Positions 45,358 through 55,300 of a stretch of DNA of 64,000 nt are shown in pieces. The first letter of the stretch is position 1. Each line of letters opens with the position of its first letter. The notes under the pieces were generated by a model, which made no database searches, had not been told where the DNA came from, and saw nothing but the letters and a program-made list of their open reading frames with translations. The stretch spans positions 310,001 through 374,000 of the forward strand of contig JAHBZZ010000001.1 in NCBI GenBank assembly GCA_019635215.1, written 5' to 3'. This stretch comes from Nitrosomonas sp. GTDB taxonomy: Bacteria > Pseudomonadota > Gammaproteobacteria > Burkholderiales > Nitrosomonadaceae. Position numbers and translations under genes: made by a program.

Positions 45358-47067
45358 ATGCCACAAATCATCAATTCAAATATTCCATCACTGACTGCTC
45401 AACGCAATTTGAACGCATCTCAAACTTCCCTGAGCACCTCTTTGGAGCGGCTGTCTTCCGGACTCAGAATTAACAGTGCTAAAGACGATGCGGCAGGTTT
45501 AGCCATTTCTGAAAGAATGACGTCACAAATCCGTGGTCTCAATCAAGCCACACGAAACGCCAGCGACGGCATTTCCCTTTCGCAGACCGCGGAAGGTGCA
45601 TTGACCCAGATCAGCGACAACCTGCAACGGATCCGCGAACTCTCCATTCAGGCCGCCAATGCGACCAATACCGCCAACGACCGCGCAGCACTGCAGGCAG
45701 AGGTTACCCAACTCACCGCTGAGATTCAGCGCGTATCCACGCAAACTCAGTTCAACGGCATGAATCTGCTTGACGGCTCATTCAGCACCATCAACTTCCA
45801 GGTGGGCGCTAATGCTAACCAGACGATTTCCGCCGCGTCAGGTAATTTCCAGACCAACGCCTTTGGTAACTATCGCATCGGCGGGCTTGCCGCCTTTACA
45901 CCGGGTGGTGTGGGCGATCTCGTTGCAGGAACGATCGGCACCAACAGCGATGCAGTGGGCAACTCGGTTCTACTGAGTGGCGACATCGGTGATGCATCCG
46001 GTATCAACGGCGCAGCGGCTGCCGGAGATTTCCGAATTTCAACCGGGTCAGGTAATTTTGATGTCTTCTATCGGGAAGGCGCCAGCGCGGGTGAAATCGC
46101 AGCGGCGATCAACCGTACCGGCAGCGGTGTAAACGCCACCGCCACGACCGAAGTCGTGCTGGGCGCGGGTACGGGTGCAGGCGTAGGTTTCCAGCAAAAC
46201 ACCACGTATTCGTTCGCCATCTCGACCGATTACTCCGACCCAACCAACGCCAATACGGTTGATCCAAAATTCACGACGATTTCATTCAAAACCGGTGGCG
46301 CAGACGATACAGCCGATGTCGATTCCGGCAGTTACTTGAGTACGGCGGTACAAGCCTTCAATGATGCCGCCGCCAAAACCGGTTTCACCGCAGAAGCAGT
46401 CTTGACCGAGGATGGTAACTGGTCACTCAAACTGACCAATACCAATGGCGAAGATCTGCGTATCCTGAACAATTCCTATGACAATACCGGTACTGCATTG
46501 AATATCCAGGTCGACGATATCTCAGTGCTTGATGGTGATACCAATACAACATCCAGTCTGGCCCTGGATCTGACGGGTGGAAGCCTTGATGCCACTACCG
46601 GTGTCTGGACCAATGGCAATGGCGCCTGGTTGACAGGCAAGGTGGTACTCGACTCCGCCAAATCCTTCACGGTAACCACCGCTGTCGATGATGTATTCCA
46701 GGATGCCGGTACCCCGGGCACAGCAGCACAAGGCACATACGGCGCGCAACTGCAGGCTGCCAATGCCATCGACATCACGACCGCTGAATCCGCCAACCGG
46801 ACATTATCGATTGTCGATTCAGCACTGACCGCGGTCAATGACCAACGTGCCCGTTTCGGTGCGTTGCAGAACCGGCTGGAAAGCACGATCAGCAACCTGC
46901 AAACGACTTCCGAGAATCTGTCCGCATCGCGCAGCCGGATACGTGATGCTGATTTTGCAGCAGAAACGGCCTCGATGACACGTGCGCAAATTCTGCAGCA
47001 GGCTGGCGTTGCGATGCTTGCCCAGGCTAATTCATTACCTAACAATGTATTGTCCTTGTTGAGATAA
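45358..47067 (+). CDS. fliC: Flagellin
   Basis: The 569-residue filament protein has the conserved D0/D1 ends: [19 protein letters not shown] and [19 protein letters not shown] at the N-terminus, and [19 protein letters not shown] followed by [19 protein letters not shown] at the C-terminus. The middle (about 180-460) is a variable Thr/Ala/Gly/Asp-rich surface domain with no Cys. Flagellin is exported by the type III apparatus and assembles under the FliD cap. The gene is first in the late flagellar cluster, behind a sigma-28-type promoter and before a long stem-loop. AAACAGGAG precedes the ATG. Confidence 0.97.
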   Translation: MPQIINSNIPSLTAQRNLNASQTSLSTSLERLSSGLRINSAKDDAAGLAISERMTSQIRGLNQATRNASDGISLSQTAEGALTQISDNLQRIRELSIQAANATNTANDRAALQAEVTQLTAEIQRVSTQTQFNGMNLLDGSFSTINFQVGANANQTISAASGNFQTNAFGNYRIGGLAAFTPGGVGDLVAGTIGTNSDAVGNSVLLSGDIGDASGINGAAAAGDFRISTGSGNFDVFYREGASAGEIAAAINRTGSGVNATATTEVVLGAGTGAGVGFQQNTTYSFAISTDYSDPTNANTVDPKFTTISFKTGGADDTADVDSGSYLSTAVQAFNDAAAKTGFTAEAVLTEDGNWSLKLTNTNGEDLRILNNSYDNTGTALNIQVDDISVLDGDTNTTSSLALDLTGGSLDATTGVWTNGNGAWLTGKVVLDSAKSFTVTTAVDDVFQDAGTPGTAAQGTYGAQLQAANAIDITTAESANRTLSIVDSALTAVNDQRARFGALQNRLESTISNLQTTSENLSASRSRIRDADFAAETASMTRAQILQQAGVAMLAQANSLPNNVLSLLR

Positions 47068-47073
47068 GCTATC

Positions 47074-47140
47074 GCATAAGAAATCATAGCCGTGCGGAGA
47101 AGCCTGGAAAAACCAGCAGCTTCTCCGCAAGTTCTTATGC
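47074..47140 (+). terminator. Long compound stem-loop after flagellin
   Basis: An outer stem GCATAAGAA/TTCTTATGC (47074-47082, 47132-47140) surrounds an 11-bp stem TGCGGAGAAGC/GCTTCTCCGCA (47093-47103, 47119-47129) with an inner CTGG-AAAAA-CCAG tip. It has no T-run. It probably stabilises the fliC message or limits read-through into flaG. Confidence 0.65.
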
Positions 47141-47155
47141 ACCAGGAGATTGAAC

Positions 47156-47512
47156 ATGACGATCAATTCAGCAACTATCCATGATCTTATAACACCGCCG
47201 CCCCTTGTCGATAACCCGGCCATAAAAACATCAGCCAAACCGGATGCGGCGATTACCATGCCGCAAAAAGCCGCAACAGAAACCATTAAACCGGAGCAGA
47301 TTCAGGAGGCTGTCGATCAAATTCAACAGTTCACGCACACACTGACACAAAACCTGAAATTCTCCATCGATGAGGATACGGGCAAGACCGTTATCAAGAT
47401 CATGGATACGCAAACCCAAGAGGTCATACGCCAGATTCCTTCGGAAGAAGCGATCGATATTGCCCGGGCACTCGGAGAAATCAAGGGATTATTGTTTAGC
47501 GATCAGGCTTAG
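47156..47512 (+). CDS. flaG: FlaG family flagellar protein
   Basis: A 118-residue protein with a flexible Pro/Thr/Ala-rich N-terminal half and the FlaG domain: LTQNLKFSIDEDTGKTVIKIMDTQTQEVIRQIP, then EEAIDIARALGEIKGLLF. FlaG affects filament length and is usually encoded between flagellin and fliD, as here. ATG 47156 has AGGAG seven bases upstream, preferred over a TTG two codons before. Confidence 0.88.
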   Translation: MTINSATIHDLITPPPLVDNPAIKTSAKPDAAITMPQKAATETIKPEQIQEAVDQIQQFTHTLTQNLKFSIDEDTGKTVIKIMDTQTQEVIRQIPSEEAIDIARALGEIKGLLFSDQA

Positions 47513-47560
47513 TCAGACTTAAGCGCCGCAGAACCATCTCATTACGAAAAGGACATCACC

Positions 47561-49012
47561 ATGCTCTCTTCACCCGGACTCGGCTCAGGCCTGGACATCA
47601 ATAGCATTGTCGGCCAGCTGATGGCAATCGAACAGCGCCCGCTGCTGCTGCTCAACAACAAGGAAGCGGGACAGCAGGCAAAGATATCGGCTTACGGCAG
47701 CCTTAAAGGGGCTTTATCGTCCTTTCAGAGCAGCGTCAAAGCATTGACCAATGCGTCAGTATTCAATGGTATCAAGGCTACCACCGCCAATTCGGATATT
47801 GTCACCGCCAGCGCATTGTCCACTGCAGCCGCAGGTAATTATCAGATCGAAGTGCAGACACTTGCCCAAGCACAAAAAATCAAGTCTGACGCATATGCCT
47901 CGACTGATACGGCTATCGGCAGCGGAGCACTGACAATCGAATTTGGCACGTATAACGGCGATGGCTCTTTCACCAATCAGACTGAAAAACCGGCCAAGAC
48001 CATTACCATTGAACCGGGCCAGTCTTCTTTAGGGGATATCCGTGACGCTATCAACCAAGCTGATGCCGGCGTTACCGCAAGTATCGTCAATGACGGTACA
48101 GGCAACCGGCTTGTCATTGCTTCAAAGGATACAGGTTTAAATAATGCGCTGAAAATAACAGTCGACGACAGCGACGGGAATCATACTGACACTACGGGAC
48201 TGTCTCAGCTTGCCTATGATGCCTCAACAGGTGGCACCGCCAATATGACGGAAACGGTAACCGCTCAGAATGCCACGATGATGATCGACGGCATTAGCAT
48301 CAGTAAACCGTCAAACACGATTTCCGATGCACTGGGCGGCGTTACATTCAATCTGCTTAAAGCGGCACCGGGTACTACGACTACGCTGACAGTTGCACGG
48401 GATCATTCAAAAGTACAGACTGGCGTGGAAGCTTTTGTCAAGGCGTACAATGAACTGACAAAAACCATTTCCGATCTGTCCAAATACGATTCCGCAAACC
48501 AACAAGCATCCGTACTTACCGGCGATTCTACGATACGCGCTGTACAAACGCAGCTGCGTGGGGCGTTGAATGCTTTCCTGCCGGATGCAACGGGTGGATT
48601 GAACTCACTCTCCCAGATCGGTATCAGTTTCCAGAAGGACGGCACTTTACAGTTGGACAGCGGGAAATTAAATGCGGTACTGAATGACCCAGCCAAAAAC
48701 ATCGCCGCATTCTTTACCAATCAACCCGCTTCCACACCATCACCTACGCTTGGCTTCGCCGGCAGGCTGGACCGGATCATTGAAGGCATGCTGCAGAATG
48801 ATGGCCTGCTTGATGGACGCATGGACGGCATCAATGCATCTATAAAAGACATCGGAAAACAACGCGAAGCATTCACACAGCGTCTCGAAGACATCGAGAA
48901 ACGGTATCGTGCCCAATTCACCGCATTGGATACACTGATTGCCGGCATGACGCAAACCAGCAGTTTTTTACAACAGCAGCTATCCAACATAGCTGCGTTA
49001 AATAAATCGTAA
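47561..49012 (+). CDS. fliD: Flagellar filament cap protein FliD
   Basis: The 483-residue hook-associated protein 2 opens with SSPGLGSGLDINSIVGQLMA, the FliD_N signature. Domain regions follow, with FliD_C coiled-coil segments near the C-terminus (DGINASIKDIGKQREAFTQR, RYRAQFTALDTLIAGMTQTS, FLQQQLSNI). It forms the pentameric cap that guides flagellin insertion and can act in adhesion. It follows flaG by 48 bp and precedes fliS by 47 bp. Confidence 0.95.
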   Translation: MLSSPGLGSGLDINSIVGQLMAIEQRPLLLLNNKEAGQQAKISAYGSLKGALSSFQSSVKALTNASVFNGIKATTANSDIVTASALSTAAAGNYQIEVQTLAQAQKIKSDAYASTDTAIGSGALTIEFGTYNGDGSFTNQTEKPAKTITIEPGQSSLGDIRDAINQADAGVTASIVNDGTGNRLVIASKDTGLNNALKITVDDSDGNHTDTTGLSQLAYDASTGGTANMTETVTAQNATMMIDGISISKPSNTISDALGGVTFNLLKAAPGTTTTLTVARDHSKVQTGVEAFVKAYNELTKTISDLSKYDSANQQASVLTGDSTIRAVQTQLRGALNAFLPDATGGLNSLSQIGISFQKDGTLQLDSGKLNAVLNDPAKNIAAFFTNQPASTPSPTLGFAGRLDRIIEGMLQNDGLLDGRMDGINASIKDIGKQREAFTQRLEDIEKRYRAQFTALDTLIAGMTQTSSFLQQQLSNIAALNKS

Positions 49013-49059
49013 TTCATAAAACAACCCGCATTAACAGACCTTCTGAAAGGAGCAACCTA

Positions 49060-49485
49060 ATGTATGCAACAATGAATAATCCTATTTCCACTTATCAACG
49101 TGTTGGCGTAGAAACAGGCATAGAAGCGGCAAATCCGCACAAGCTCATTTCGATGCTGTTTGAAGGTGCGATGGAAGCGCTTGCCAAAGCAAAACTGCAT
49201 ATCAGACATCATGAAATTGCAAAAAAAGGGGAAATGTTATCTAAAGCAATCATGATTATTGACCATGGCCTCAAAGCAAGTCTTGACATGCATACCGGCG
49301 GTGAATTGGCACAGCATCTTCTGGCACTCTACGACTATATGACCAACCGCCTGCTCATCGCAAATCTTAAAAATGATATGGAAATTATTGATGAAGTTGG
49401 CCGGCTGCTCGGTGAATTATACGGCGCGTGGAAAGCCATCGAGAATGCACCGGAAATCAACGCCACGCCCAAAGCCGTTGCCTGA
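49060..49485 (+). CDS. fliS: Flagellin export chaperone FliS
   Basis: A 141-residue helical protein: YQRVGVETGIEAANPHKLISMLFEGAMEAL is the FliS core, and LLALYDYMTNRLLIANLKND the second conserved helix pair. FliS binds the C-terminal D0 region of flagellin and keeps it from assembling in the cytoplasm. AAAGGAG precedes the ATG. It is part of the fliD-fliS-fliT run. Confidence 0.93.
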   Translation: MYATMNNPISTYQRVGVETGIEAANPHKLISMLFEGAMEALAKAKLHIRHHEIAKKGEMLSKAIMIIDHGLKASLDMHTGGELAQHLLALYDYMTNRLLIANLKNDMEIIDEVGRLLGELYGAWKAIENAPEINATPKAVA

Positions 49486-49514
49486 TATATTTTCCTAAAA
49501 AAGGTTTCGCACGA

Positions 49515-49853
49515 ATGGACAGCATACAAATTATCAGCATATACGAGGAAATTCTCGCCACTACAAACAAAATGCTGGATGCAGCACAAAAAAACGAATG
49601 GGACACTTTAATCAACCTGGAGAAACAATGCCGGGAACTCACGCATAAACTGATTGAAAATGAAGCAGAGTGCACATTAAGCCATGAGCTTCAGCAGAAA
49701 AAAATAAAAATCATCCACCAGGTACTTCATGACGATGCACAAATTCGATCGATTACGGAACCCTGGATGACCAAATTACAGGAAATGATCAATACCAACA
49801 CTTACAAACGCAATTTGCAACAAGCATATCAAGCCGGGAATGCGCACCTTTAA
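49515..49853 (+). CDS. fliT: FliT-like flagellar chaperone
   Basis: A 112-residue, nearly all-helical protein (IISIYEEILATTNKMLDAAQ, WDTLINLEKQCRELTHKL, ending LQEMINTNTYKRNLQQAY). Position after fliS and helix layout identify it as FliT, the chaperone of the cap protein FliD; sequence conservation of this family is low. The ATG at 49515 begins MDSIQII. Its TAA stop at 49851-49853 lies within the left end of the repeat element that follows. Confidence 0.75.
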   Translation: MDSIQIISIYEEILATTNKMLDAAQKNEWDTLINLEKQCRELTHKLIENEAECTLSHELQQKKIKIIHQVLHDDAQIRSITEPWMTKLQEMINTNTYKRNLQQAYQAGNAHL

Positions 49854-50057
49854 CAGGCTATTGAAAACGATCTGCGTTGCCACTGCGGCGTTAAAAACAG
49901 GCTCAGAATGCTCATTTACAAGCATAAACTCCGCTTTTTACTCGGCGCTAGCACCGCCCTACGAGCCAGCCTCTTAGCTGTTCGCTGCGCTTTGCTGGCG
50001 TCACCTGTTTTTGCCTTGCATCGGCTACCTCGAACATATTTTTCAACAGCCTGTTAA
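49850..50057. repeat. Inverted-repeat element, second arm type, 208 bp
   Basis: The ends TTAACAGGCTATTGAAAA (49850-49867) and TTTTCAACAGCCTGTTAA (50040-50057) are inverted with 17 of 18 matches. Inner arms AAAAACAGG (49893-49901) and CCTGTTTTT (50004-50012) pair perfectly. The core (GCGTTAAAA, CTCAGAATGCTCA, CTCCGCTTTTT, TTTTGCCTTGCA) aligns with the reverse strand of the element at 34381-34529 although the arms differ, and there is an extra segment near 49942-50000. Solo ends occur at 10563-10577 and 63816-63830. It has no coding capacity. Confidence 0.8.
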
Positions 50058-50130
50058 TAGTTTTATAGCGAATAACCTGAATCGCTTTTTTTATAGCTTG
50101 TTTGTAGCGGTATAGCGTTAAATAATATCT

Positions 50131-51138
50131 GTGATACCGACAACTGTAAAAACCGATCCTATTTCACAGCAGCAAGTGAGAACGGTCGCTCCTGTTAAGC
50201 CTGCTGCGCCTGTAACACAGGTAGATGCTGTTGCTGATCCTAGCAACACGCAGCATGAATTTATTCTAGGCCAGAAATATCAAGCCCTCATTGAAAAGCG
50301 CCTACCCAATGGCAATTTCAGTGTACTCATTTCAAACAGACTTGTTCAAATGCAGTTGCCTGAAGGCTTCCAGCCAGGCGATAACCTGGAGTTACTGCTC
50401 CTATCCAATGAATCCAGGTTAAAATTCGCACTGCAAAACGAGAACCAGGCCAATTCAAAAAGTAATGCATCCATAAGTCCAGCAGGAAAATTTCTTAATA
50501 TATTGATTCAGGATACCGGAAAACTCACTGCAAATTCCTCCGCTCCGGCAACCCCCATTCTCACTGGCCCGCCAATAAATAAGCAAGATTTCCCCTTTTT
50601 ATTACAAAAGGCAATTCATCAAAGTGGTTTATTCTATGAGTCGCATTTGGCCAAATGGGTCAATGGCAGAAATTCACTTGAAAAATTACAGCTTGAGCCA
50701 CAGAACAAATTGAAGACCCCGGTTAACGAATCATCCCCAGTAACAAATTCGGCGACTTCTGTCCTTTCCGTCAGTACGCAAAACGCATCATTGATTCAAC
50801 AACAATTAATGGCACTTGAAACAGGCCATATCCTATGGCGCGGAGAAATCTGGAACGGTCAGCAAATGGAATGGGCTATCTACGAAGACACCGGTGATAA
50901 CGCCCCCGATACCTCAACTACAACGGCACGATGGAGAACCACACTGACACTGGATTTTCCAGCGCTTGGAAAAATTACGGCCGCTATCACGTTGAATGCT
51001 CAAGACATACAAATCAAGCTGAGTGCAGATCATCCTGAAACGCAGCAATTGTTAATCAACAGCCAAACTTCGTTAAAAACAAACCTGCAGACAGCGGGTT
51101 TGCCGGTTACTTCATTTGCACTACATTCAAATGAGTGA
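50131..51138 (+). CDS. FliK-like flagellar hook-length control protein
   Basis: A 335-residue protein with a disordered Pro/Ser/Asn/Gln-rich body and a folded C-terminal domain (residues 225-335: RWRTTLTLDFPALGKITAAITLNAQDIQIKLSA, followed by Gln/Thr-rich helices), the layout of FliK. FliK measures hook length and switches export specificity through the FlhB C-terminal domain, and a FlhB-like gene overlaps its end. It starts with GTG at 50131. It is smaller than usual FliK and may be a second, accessory copy. Confidence 0.7.
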   Translation: MIPTTVKTDPISQQQVRTVAPVKPAAPVTQVDAVADPSNTQHEFILGQKYQALIEKRLPNGNFSVLISNRLVQMQLPEGFQPGDNLELLLLSNESRLKFALQNENQANSKSNASISPAGKFLNILIQDTGKLTANSSAPATPILTGPPINKQDFPFLLQKAIHQSGLFYESHLAKWVNGRNSLEKLQLEPQNKLKTPVNESSPVTNSATSVLSVSTQNASLIQQQLMALETGHILWRGEIWNGQQMEWAIYEDTGDNAPDTSTTTARWRTTLTLDFPALGKITAAITLNAQDIQIKLSADHPETQQLLINSQTSLKTNLQTAGLPVTSFALHSNE

Positions 51139-51442
51139 GCAGAATACAAGGCCAGAGGCCGTTGCACTTGCCTATCGGGAAGGCCAGATTGCCCCCAGGA
51201 TAGTCGCAAAAGGACGCGGCCTGATTGCTCAGGAAATCATACGGCGCGCAAAAGAATCGGGCGTTTACGTTCATGAATCCAATGAGCTCGTAGCGTTATT
51301 AATGCAAGTCGATCTTGATGATCGGATCCCTCCGCAACTCTATGCTGCCGTTGCGGAATTACTGGCCTGGTTATATCATTTGGATCAAGGTTCGGATAAA
51401 ACCGAATCGCAATCCGGATCGAAAAAAACCTCAGATGAATGA
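51131..51442 (+). CDS. Stand-alone FlhB C-terminal-domain protein (FlhX type)
   Basis: A 103-residue protein equivalent to the FlhB/YscU cytoplasmic domain after the autocleavage site: AVALAYREGQIAPRIVAKGRG, IRRAKESGVYVHESNELVALLM, and DDRIPPQLYAAVAELLAWLY. It lacks the membrane part and the NPTH cleavage motif. Such free domains can replace or assist the FlhB C-terminal fragment in export switching. The ATG at 51131 lies inside the end of the FliK-like gene, so the two are translated together. Confidence 0.85.
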   Translation: MSEQNTRPEAVALAYREGQIAPRIVAKGRGLIAQEIIRRAKESGVYVHESNELVALLMQVDLDDRIPPQLYAAVAELLAWLYHLDQGSDKTESQSGSKKTSDE

Positions 51443-52244
51443 CCAATGCGATCTAAAACCAATTAAGTCGGAGTATCCCACCATGGTTGAAGCAATTGGA
51501 TTATCGCACTTGACCTGTCTCACGCCTGAAGAAATAGAAAAATTCCGCATTCACCGTAAGATTGACATGCTCTACATTCTGCGAAAAATCATGCAGAAAA
51601 ACATGCTGATCACGCTCTACTTTGACAAAAGCAATCATTTCATTCTGACATCCATTCTGGATATCAATGACAAAACAGATGAACTACTGATTGATAGCGG
51701 GCATGATCAGAAACTCAATCAATTGGCGTTAGCCTCAATGGATTTAACCTTCATCACGTCGCTGGATCGGGTCAAAATAGAATTCACATCCAATCGGATT
51801 AGAGAAACATTATTCGAAGACCAATATGCCTTTACAGTCAAATTGCCCGATTCTCTGATCCGCATTCAGAGAAGAAATCATTTTCGTATACCTACGCCGA
51901 TTATTACACCGATTAAGTGCGTAGTTCCGCTTCCAAATCAAGAGGTACCGGTCAAGGCTGAAATCACGTTAATCGATATCAGCTGCGGCGGCATCGGCGT
52001 TATTGACCACCATCCGGTCGTCAGTTTTGAGCCTGGTATGATCTATGACAATTGCCAGATCAATTTACCTGAAATCGGATGCATCATCTCAGCCATTCAG
52101 GTAAAAAACACACACGAAATGACACTTAAAAATGGCAAAACATGCAAGCGGGCCGGATGCCAATTTATCAACCTATCCCTTGAGATGGAAACCATGATCC
52201 AACGTTACATCACACTAAAAGAACAAGCCAGCATAACACCCTAG
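51435..52244 (+). CDS. YcgR-type c-di-GMP-binding flagellar brake protein
   Basis: The 269-residue protein has an N-terminal YcgR domain (residues 20-130) and a PilZ domain with both ligand motifs: RRNHFR (RxxxR) near residue 150 and DISCGGIG (DxSxxG) near residue 192. When bound to c-di-GMP it should slow the flagellar motor. The ATG at 51435 overlaps the end of the FlhB-like gene, linking a motility brake to the export genes. Confidence 0.85.
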   Translation: MNDQCDLKPIKSEYPTMVEAIGLSHLTCLTPEEIEKFRIHRKIDMLYILRKIMQKNMLITLYFDKSNHFILTSILDINDKTDELLIDSGHDQKLNQLALASMDLTFITSLDRVKIEFTSNRIRETLFEDQYAFTVKLPDSLIRIQRRNHFRIPTPIITPIKCVVPLPNQEVPVKAEITLIDISCGGIGVIDHHPVVSFEPGMIYDNCQINLPEIGCIISAIQVKNTHEMTLKNGKTCKRAGCQFINLSLEMETMIQRYITLKEQASITP

Positions 52245-52306
52245 AATCCTATAACCGTACAATCCTGCAGAATATTCTGTCACCTTAGACAAAAGGGAGT
52301 ATAGCA

Positions 52307-55300
52307 ATGCCATTAACCGACATCCGGACAGATCATGCAACACGACATTCAGCGTCTAACAAGCAACTGAATATAAAAGAAGTTATTTTTATTGATCAAG
52401 GCATTGAAGATTATCAAATCTTGATCGACGGTGCCCGACCGGGAGTCCCCGTTCACCTCCTGGATTGCCAAAGTGATGGCGTGATACAACTTAGCGAAGT
52501 TCTACGGCAGTATTCACGTCTGGAAGCGATTCATATTGTGTCGCATGGCGATATTGGCTGCCTGACACTAGGCAACAGCCTATTATCCACAGCCACACTC
52601 AGCCAATATCGACACAATCTGTTTTCCTGGCAAGCCAGTTTCAAACAAGGCGCTGATATTCTGATCTATGGCTGCAATGTTGGAAAAGGTATAGCCGGTG
52701 AATACTTTGTCCGGCAACTGGCTGATATAACCGGAGCCAACATCGCTGCATCAAGCAGTCTGACAGGAAACAAGGAACACGGAGGAAACTGGACACTGGA
52801 TGTAACGACCAATGAAATTCTTGCGGATTTTGTATTTCGCAAAGAAAGTCTCGTGCGTTTTTCTTCAACTTTGGCGACAAATACTCTGGATTTTTCAACT
52901 TATACAATTACTGATTTTGTTACAGCAACCCATTCAACAACTGATTTTGGGATAATAAGTTTCAAATTAGTAAATAATGAAGATTCAACCGGAACAGCAA
53001 ATGCATCACTAACTCTGGCCGCAACAGGTGAATTTGATAATTCTCTTGATGATTTATTCTATACAGGAACCGATGGAGAATATCTTGTTATTTATACCGA
53101 TGGGCGCGAGGTTGATTTCCAGTCGGTTGGATTCGCCAGTGCTGCCATGGGGGGTGATGCTTATATCAGTTTAACGGGTTATGCGTATAAAGATGGTGTT
53201 TTACTAGGCAACCAAACTATCACTTCATCAGGACCTACTTTTCCGGATAACGGAATTGCTGAGACCGCTACATTTACTGATGCTGTTTTTGAAAATGCCG
53301 ATGAAATCCGCTTGATCGGTAACAATGCCAATGCGCTTTCAGGATTAGATGAATTTTCCAAGGCATTGATCGATAATTTAATCATTGCCGATCCTGTGAC
53401 CGGACCCACCATCACCTCGGCAACTTATAATGCCAATACCCATACGCTGGTCGTCACAGGAACCAGCATACTAGCCACCGGTGGCGCAGACAATGATATC
53501 GATGTTTCCAAACTGACGCTGACCGGTGAAGACGGCACGTACACACTCACTTCTTCCAATGTCGAAATCGATTCGGCAACGCAGTTCACTGTCGTACTGA
53601 ATGCGGTCGACCAGATCAACGTGGAAGGATTACTGAACAAAAATGGAACCTCATCCGTCGGCGCAGTCACCTACAATATTGCGGCTGCCGCAAACTGGAA
53701 TCCCGCGCAAGCGGGTAATGCCGACTTAACAGATAACGGTATTACCGTCAGCAATGTACAGACACCGACCATTACATCCGCAACATACGACGCGAATACC
53801 GGTGTGCTGACAGTCACCGGAACCCACTTGGTGAAAGCCAGCGGCGCAACCAACGATATTACCGCCAACAAATTCACGTTTACTGGCGAAGGCGGCAACA
53901 CTTATACCCTGACCGATACCGCCAATGTCGAGATCACTGACGGCACAAGTTTCTCCATCACGTTGAGCGCAACCGATAAAGCCATCATCAACCAATATAT
54001 CAACAAAAACGGCACCAGTTCGACAAACGGAACAACCTATAATCTGGCTGCAGCCGATGACTGGAATACGGTTATTGGCAATACGAATATCTCCGATACT
54101 ACTGGCATCACCGTTTCAAACGTTGCTGTTCCTGCGATTACCAGTGCAACATACGACGCGAACAGCGGCGCACTGGTGGTTACGGGTACGAATTTCCTTC
54201 AATTGAACGGCGCGGCGAATGATATCGTCGCCAACAAATTCACGTTTACCGGCGAAGGCGGCGAATATACCCTGACCGATACCGCCAATGTGGACATCAC
54301 GTCCGGCACGGCATTCACGATCACATTAAGCGCCACAGACAAGGCCGCAATTAATCAAATCGTCAACAAAAACGGCACTGCTTCCACCAGCGGTACCACC
54401 TACAATCTCGCCGCAGCTGAAGACTGGGCGGCCGGTGCAGATGCCGCCGTTGTCGTGGCTGACACGGTTGGCAATGGCATCACCGCTTCGAACGTGGCGG
54501 TTCCTGCGATTACCAGCGCAACATACAATTATTCGACCAACACGCTGATAGTCACCGGTACAGGCTTTCTTAAACAGGCTGGCGCAACCAACGATATCGA
54601 TGTCTCCAAATTCACGTTTACCGGGGAAGGCAGCACCACTTATACACTGACCAGTGCTTCGGATGTGGAAATCGATTCTGACACACAATTTACGATCATC
54701 CTGTCAGGTGCGGATCTTCTCAGTGTTGAAGTCTTACTCAACAAGAACGGCATCAGTGCAGCGGATGGCACAACCTATAATCTGGCGGCTGAAGAAGACT
54801 GGGCAGCCGGTGCGGATGCAGCGGTAAATGTAGTGGATGCAACGAACGGCATCACCGTTTCAAACTATGCCGCGCCCACGATCACATCGGCGATATATGA
54901 TGCCAGCACCGGTCAATTGGTTATTACCGGTGATAATTTTGTCAGCCTGGCCGGAGCATCCAACGATCTGGACGTATCGCTGCTTACCCTGACCGGCGAA
55001 GGCGGCAGCTACACCCTGACCGACACCGCCGATGTCGATATTACTTCAGCAACTTCGGCAACACTGACCTTAAGTGCTGCCGATCAACTCAATGTCCATG
55101 GGCTGCTCAATAAAAACGGAACGGTATCGGGTGGCGCAATCACTTACAATCTGGCAGCCGCCGACAATTGGATGGCCGGTGCACCGGTAGCCGATGATAT
55201 CAGTGATACAGCAGGCAATGGCATCACGGTCAGCAATGCGCAGACACCCACCATCACTTCCGCCACTTATGATGCGGAGACTGGAACACTGGTTGTCACC

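Noticed and set aside
45264..45473. A 69-codon frame overlapping the start of fliC
   Set aside because: It lies in another frame across the fliC ribosome site and conserved start, so it is a chance opening.
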